Position numbers and translations under genes: made by a program. This document shows, in pieces, positions 58,193 through 64,000 of a DNA stretch of 64,000 bases (the stretch's first letter is position 1; each line of letters begins with the position of its first letter). The stretch is taken from NCBI RefSeq assembly GCF_021134715.1, contig NC_060018.1, positions 5,721,501-5,785,500 on the forward strand, in the 5' to 3' direction. Below the pieces are notes generated by a model, which saw nothing but the letters and a program-made list of their open reading frames with translations, was not told the origin of the DNA and searched no databases. Source of the stretch: Daphnia pulex (lineage: Eukaryota; Arthropoda; Branchiopoda; Diplostraca; Daphniidae).

Positions 58193-61100
58193 GTAAACCA
58201 AAAGTCAATCCGCATTTGTTTCAACACATTGATGATGCGTGTCAGTATACTATTGCAGCAAAGCTTTGTTCAAACATCTTTTCTTCAGACTCTTATTTGA
58301 ATGGAAAACACAGGGAAAAAACACCGACAGAGAGTGGAAGAGACAGGGCAGTATTACATATCAGATGGAAAGAAGGGAAATGTATTCTTTTTTTGATTCG
58401 ATTCCCGCCAGTTCCCGGAAGTGTCCACTAGGAAGCTGCAGCAGACATATTAGCTTATACTTTTTGTGCCAGCGGCCAATTCAAACAACGACATCCACCT
58501 CCGTTTTTTGGAAAATAGATTTCGTCGAAAGTCGTCCAAAGAATTGCATGAATATAGTTGATTCGATATTCAACACTAAACTCAACTTCAGACCCCCCGA
58601 GTATAAAAATAGAAAAGAATTGATCTAGACGAACTAGTATGTGGAAATCGTGCGGGATCGTATTGAATTTTATTTTATTTTTTTCCGCGGGGAAAATTTC
58701 GCGCCTTCGTCGAAGGATAGTCTGAGGCAGGATCGCTGTGCGAGAAGGAAAGTTTGCGGCTGTGATCGCCTTTTTTATTCTTTCAGCCGGTCTCAACGTC
58801 AAAGTTGTCGTCTGCCCGTCACTCGCAGGTTCCTGGGCTTCTTCCTGTATACATTTTGTGGAGCATATCTCTCGCTCTTCAAGACGTCAGTCCATCTCGG
58901 GCTCCTTTTCTTATCAAATAGTTTTCGCTGGCGGCCAATCTCAAGTTACCGACGCTTTGGCGCGTTCAACTTCAATCTCCCGGTCCATTTACGAAGCTGT
59001 CGAGCAAGTGCTGCGGGCTTCCCAATTGGCCTCCTTCTCTTCGTCGTCGAAAAGTCAATCTCTTTCTATCTCTTTTTTTGAGAATTTTCGTCCCCTTCTC
59101 TTCTTTTTTTGTTATTTGTAAGGAGTCCAACCACCATGGCTAAACCCCATGCCGCCACCCTTATTCCCGGGCCCACTCACGAATTCTTGCTCATCGAGAC
59201 TCGACAGGCCATATTGCCATCGCATTGTGCGCTACACAACAGGCCTCGTCTTTTTTTTTTTTGTATACAACTTGAATAGTAACATATCTTTTTTGGGGGG
59301 GCTCTTTTTCCAATTCAAAAGATTAGTTTCCTTTTCAATAAATAAAACGATTCGACTGGAAGCCGATCGATCCACTTCGTTTCTATTCGTGCGCTGTGCT
59401 GATCCTGACTCCAAAACTTTCTCCCGACTCGTATACTTTGTCTTCGGTCTCCCGACATCTCTTAATTTCGTTCATGGGTGCATGGACTGCGTGCAAGGAT
59501 GTCTGGGTGAGCTGGCCGTCAATAGTCTGGCCTGTGGAGACTGTCGATCCTGGATGGACGGGTCATGCCATCTCCAACGAATTAATGTTGTACTCGAGCC
59601 GAGTGCTCTCTCAATCTTTGCACGGACGTTGCAACCAAGTTCGGGCGGTAATGTTTCAGTGACCAATCAGTCAGTCACGAACGATTCGATCGACTGAGAC
59701 CGCTGAATTCTGCTCCGTAATAGTACGAGAAAGGCATCAACAGATTAGACCGGGTTAGAATAACACAGACAGTGAGCCCTGAACCGCATCGTGTCAGAGC
59801 CGAACTGGTCGGCTTTCATTAATTATGTAAATCTTGTCGCCGTAAATATATTGTATAGCAGCAAAGTTTCGGTGCAAGCCTGAATACAAAATGAGAGGTG
59901 AATGGAAAACCGGGAGGATTTACTCCGCATGAAACGAAAGTTTCCAGGTTTAAAAAAGAAAAAAAAAACTTACAAAATAACAAGGGAAAAGAGCAGAGAC
60001 CGGTGCCTTTGTCTTCGACCTTTAAAGTTTTTAAAAACAAACAATCCGAGTGTAAAGAGAGATTCGAAAGATAGAAAAAAGAGATCCCAGAGTTTTTTTT
60101 TTTTTTTTTTTTTCGCTTTTAGAAAAACAATCTATCCGTGACTCGGTTAGGTTCCCGTCGAGGAGCCCATTTCCCCCTTAAATTTTCTGATTTTTCTCTT
60201 TTGTTTTTATATGGCTCTTGTCTCCTCTTAGCGATGTTCCCAGCCTATAGCTGTCGGATGGAAACAACTGGGCAGAAATCCTCTTCTTTTTCCCTCTTAA
60301 CATCTTCTTATTTATTTTAGCCTTGTTTGTTGTTTCCATCTCGCCGGTCGGATAACTTTGTTTCCCGTTTCTTACCCGAGTAGCTAGAGGCTTAAAGACA
60401 CGGCTGTACCCCAGGTTCATGTACTCCCCCAAATAGGCTATGGATATACATACACTATAGGTGCGAGACGAGTCCATGTTTACGAAATGGACAGACGCAA
60501 TTTCACGCAATTCCCACCCCCATTACTATCTGAATTGTCGTGAATCAAGAGTCAATGCTCCGCAGTCAGTGCAACAATGGCCACGGTCAAAGCGTTAGTG
60601 TAGTATAGATTCCCGTCATTGCATCATATAACAATGTCGTCAATCAGAAACACAACGACTACACTACTGGCCATTTATTCACTTTGGCGATAGAAAGGCG
60701 GAAAAAAAGGATAAGCACTCGCATGTCGCAACAGCGGAATAATGTGATGGATGGTGAGCCAGTGTAATTCCCTTGCGTTTTAAAGTAGTGAGAAGGACTT
60801 TGTTCATCAATTCGGAACGTTCGCAGCCTTCAACTAGTCAAACGCCATCCATCACAGGCGTCGTCGGGTGAGAGGGGCGTCACCAGACGGTCTGAAATTG
60901 TTATCGACTCAGCGGAAAAGAAAAATTAAAGTCGAGCGCTGACCGTGAGAGATTCAAATAATAAAATAAAATAAAAAAAACTCGGGAGCAAAGAAAAAAT
61001 CATTAAATCAAAATGTAGACATACAATAAAGATCGTGCATACGTAACATAATAATCCTATGGCGCTCATATGTGTTCCGTCGTTATTAAATGTCATTATT

Positions 61101-62102
61101 ACTACGTCGCTTTAGCAGCGCTTCACCGGGGCAAAGGGGAATATTGATTGACATTTGCTATTCTCGGTGCAATATTATATTAAGGATAGGCCCTTACGCA
61201 TATGAGCGCCATGTGTTCTCGGCAAACTAATAGCCACACGGATGGATTACACGTACACCGGATTGCTTTCTTGGAGAAGAGCCGGGGTTCACAATGTTTA
61301 GTAATGAGATTGTAAATATTGAGACTTTGAGCTCGCTCGTTTTTTTTTTTTACCTTTTTCTGTCTTATTTCTTTTCTATTGCTGCCTTGTGTATGTACGC
61401 GTCATGCGCTTTTGTTTTTCCCTTATTCAGTGCATTCCACCTCAAGAAAGAGAGAAAAAACTTTGCTCCTATAGGGTTCCAGTTGCACATACGTATGCGA
61501 TAGCGTGCCCACGCTAATCCCTTCTATCCGGGGCCGCTTATTAGAATGGTTGATGATTCTTTCTTTCAACAATATCAGACTGTTGGCCAGACTTCTTCCA
61601 AGGGCTTCACTTCTAAATTCTGCCTCGCCTTTCACCCAACATGTAGCATCTACGCTATATTCTTATTTCCTTTTTTTTTTTTATTTTGGGAGCGACGTCA
61701 GATCCTCCGGGATACGGAAACCCCCCGGAAAAAAAGAAAAGGCCCAGACTATTCGTGTGCTCCGAAATGCGTGCCGACTATAGCACAGTGGTCTCTAAGA
61801 AGTCTGAGACTCGAGGGTAAACAAATGCCTGATGGCAATCTTGATTAGTATAGCCGGGGCTACGCCGGCTCTTGCCGGAGTCGATGAATCCCAAAGTCTT
61901 TGATGCGGCTATACTTGCGCGATATACACAGACACCAGCAGCCCCGACCGCCTTATTTTTAGTCTTGTTATATAGTGAGCGATGTATATACGACTTTGCC
62001 GCTGAATGTATTCAGACGTGAGAGCAATACAATGCGCATCTACACTCAAAAGATACTGGCGCAAAAACTTCCCCCGACGAGTGGCCTCATAAGAAAGATT
62101 TA

Positions 62103-62127
62103 CTCTCTCTCTCTCTCTCTCTCTCTC
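62103..62127 (+). repeat. (CT)n microsatellite
   Basis: Twelve CT units in the non-coding right part of the window. Confidence 0.95.
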
Positions 62128-62843
62128 CGCAAAACAAGACCCATCAACTTTTTGGCACTATTCGAACATCTAGTTCCTGTTATACTGTATTAGATACATC
62201 TTACTACCACTGTTTATATAGTACATCGTTCGTCCGCAGTTGGGGTTTCCTGTTTTTGTATTCGCGCGGTTTTTCACTGGCTGCGATATTCCTTTCTCTC
62301 TGCTTTTTGACTGCGGGACATAAAAACCGAAGAAGATTTGACTCTTCTCCAGAAGTAGCTGTATAGAGCGATCCGCGATCTTTGTGCCGTAATGCACACA
62401 GCGATGACGGATGGTGACGTGACGACGATCGTGAGCCAAAATGTCCGCGGAAGAGATGATAACCTTCTCGACTCGTCACTTGAACGAGTCATTTTTTCCC
62501 TTCGGTATAATAATACAGCCAGCGTTATTTTGAGGGTTTTTTTTTTGGTCTCTCTCGGATCTCTCAGGTTTTTGTCGACTGAACAGCTCACGTCCTCGTA
62601 TTTTTTTTAGTTGGAATTGCGGAAGAAAAAGAGCCAGCATCAGCGCAAACGAAGACAGAACGACGAGTTGGCAACAGCATGTCAAAACATATCTACCCCA
62701 AAAAAGTCGAGAGACTCAAAGCTTTGACTAATTTGTCAACACAATTTTCTCTTATCTAGACAGGTTGTTTTTGACAAGGGCATCAATTTAAAAAAAAATC
62801 GGGCAAATAGGCGAAAAGCAAAACTCCAAACAAACGTGATATA

Positions 62844-63308
62844 ATGACGCAAGGGCACAAGATCTGTTACGCGTCATCCGAATTTCAAAGAAAGGAAAAA
62901 GGAAAAACGGATGATTTCAGACAACATTTTCCATGCCTCATTTTGTGCTTGTTATATTTTGCAAAACAAACCGGTTGCTACGTACAGAACGTCTCTGAGA
63001 ACGAAAAGGATGGGAATCGAGTCGCGCTGCTGCTTATTCCGGTAATATATTTCGTCGTTGCCTCTATTTGTTTTGTTTCACTACTTGTGCTGGCCTGGTT
63101 GACAGCCGCCTGTCATTGCGGCAATTTGCCAAGCTGCCGGAGATCGCCCATAAAAGAACGAAAAAGTAAAAGCGAACATGCGAAGGAAAGAACAAGTAAA
63201 AGAAGAAAGAAAAAAAACAAAAATGGGAATTCAGAGGCGTTTTATAGATGTTGTGTTCCATTCCGTTTTCACGGGCGTACAACTTGTTCGCCCGCCACCG
63301 TCGTCTAG
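62844..63308 (+). CDS. Uncharacterised single-exon ORF with one predicted membrane helix
   Basis: Not recognised. ATG-initiated ORF of 154 codons. It has a short hydrophobic Cys-containing stretch near residue 30 (PCLILCLLYFA), a long hydrophobic segment at about 72-97 (ALLLIPVIYFVVASICFVSL), two short Cys-containing stretches, a Lys/Arg-rich linker (about 112-136) and a Cys/Arg-containing end. The order resembles a small type I membrane protein with a basic cytoplasmic stretch, but the Lys-rich part comes from A-rich low-complexity DNA, and no promoter, homologue or splice signal supports it. Chance is quite possible. Confidence 0.2.
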   Translation: MTQGHKICYASSEFQRKEKGKTDDFRQHFPCLILCLLYFAKQTGCYVQNVSENEKDGNRVALLLIPVIYFVVASICFVSLLVLAWLTAACHCGNLPSCRRSPIKERKSKSEHAKERTSKRRKKKNKNGNSEAFYRCCVPFRFHGRTTCSPATVV

Positions 63309-64000
63309 TAGATGAGAGACTATAGGCGGAAAAGAAAAAAAAGATCGCCATGGATGTTTAATGGACTGAGGAAATGGAAAGTATAGAGAAGCGCAGCAGC
63401 AGAAGCAGCATCGTCGCTTGCATGTCTCTCTGGCCTTATACTCACAATGCGTCGTATAAAACCCATCTCATGCCAGTCGAGATACAACCGATCCGCTCGT
63501 GAGAGCTTTCCACCCTTTTTCCCCTGTCGCTGTTATTGTCTTCTATTTTTCTCAATTCGTTTTGTTGTTTTTTTCGCTCCTTCTTTAGTCTGTCTCGGCG
63601 GACCTACACGCGCACGATTGTTCCGTTGAATTTGAGACATAAAAAAAGAACCTAGAATGTGATGGAGGAGAGAAAGAACAGACAGAGAGATGTTCGTCAA
63701 TCATTTTAAATGATCCGAACACACCAGCAGACAAGCCGAAACTACCAAGAATAGACTTGCACGAGAAAAAAAGGAATTGTTGTTTTTCAAAGGGGGGAAG
63801 AGAAATAAAGATATACGTCCCGGGCTATTTCTAGAGAATTGGATCATCAATTCCTCCCAAGTACGTGTGCGAGTTGCGCTTGTCGATTCTTCAATCACGT
63901 CCGCACCATGAGAGAGAAAATAACAAAGAAACATTTGTTCATTCTCCTCCGATTTCAGCAAGGTAAACTTTTTTTTCTCTGCAACCTTAGTAACCAATCA

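Larger units (their letters stand above)
58193..64000. other. Possible long first intron of the 58.1-kb gene; no clear exons
   Basis: Contains pyrimidine-rich sequence with few stops on the plus strand (58641-59697), several microsatellites including (CT)n at 62103-62127, an inverted repeat (61847-61915) and one ORF with a membrane segment (62844-63308). No exon with recognisable domains was found. Confidence 0.5.

Overview
The window looks like nuclear DNA of an arthropod, most likely a branchiopod crustacean such as Daphnia. Supporting signs are intron-rich housekeeping genes with introns of only about 55-75 nt, compact head-to-head gene pairs, AT-rich intergenic DNA with many long poly-G, poly-A and dinucleotide runs, and proteins with clear animal orthologues, including the arthropod Sidestep family. 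The genus is an inference from these features, not from a database match. I assembled gene models by hand from reading frame, splice sites, intron phase and remembered family sequences.

Layout. (1) 0.6-4.3 kb: a head-to-head pair, COQ8 on the minus strand (11 coding exons, 685 aa, coenzyme Q kinase-like protein) and YPEL5 on the plus strand (2 coding exons, 119 aa, zinc-binding Yippee-like protein), sharing a promoter of about 490 bp. (2) 4.3-7.5 kb: intergenic DNA between two converging genes. (3) 7.5-34.6 kb: a large minus-strand gene for a Sidestep-family cell-surface receptor (11 coding exons, 867 aa: signal peptide, five Ig domains, one fibronectin III domain, a transmembrane helix, and a tail ending in a PDZ-binding motif). 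Its first intron is 13.3 kb and another is 4.8 kb. (4) 34.6-47.3 kb: long, mostly non-coding stretch with one possible orphan membrane-protein gene and a perfect 14-bp inverted repeat. (5) 47.3-52.1 kb: a second head-to-head pair, SDCCAG8 on the minus strand (9 exons, 516 aa, centrosome/cilium coiled-coil protein) and NDUFA13/GRIM-19 on the plus strand (4 exons, 151 aa, complex I subunit), about 400 bp apart. (6) 52.1-64 kb: mostly non-coding; a probable terminal exon of an unknown minus-strand gene near 53.2 kb, and a signal-peptide-encoding first exon at 58.1 kb of a plus-strand gene whose remaining exons probably lie beyond the window.

Functional links. COQ8 (ubiquinone synthesis) and NDUFA13 (complex I, which reduces ubiquinone) both serve mitochondrial respiration, but they sit 48 kb apart and I see no sign of co-regulation. 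SDCCAG8 and the Sidestep-type receptor belong to separate processes (centrosome/cilium, and axon guidance or cell recognition). I found no CRISPR array, rRNA, convincing tRNA or intact transposon.
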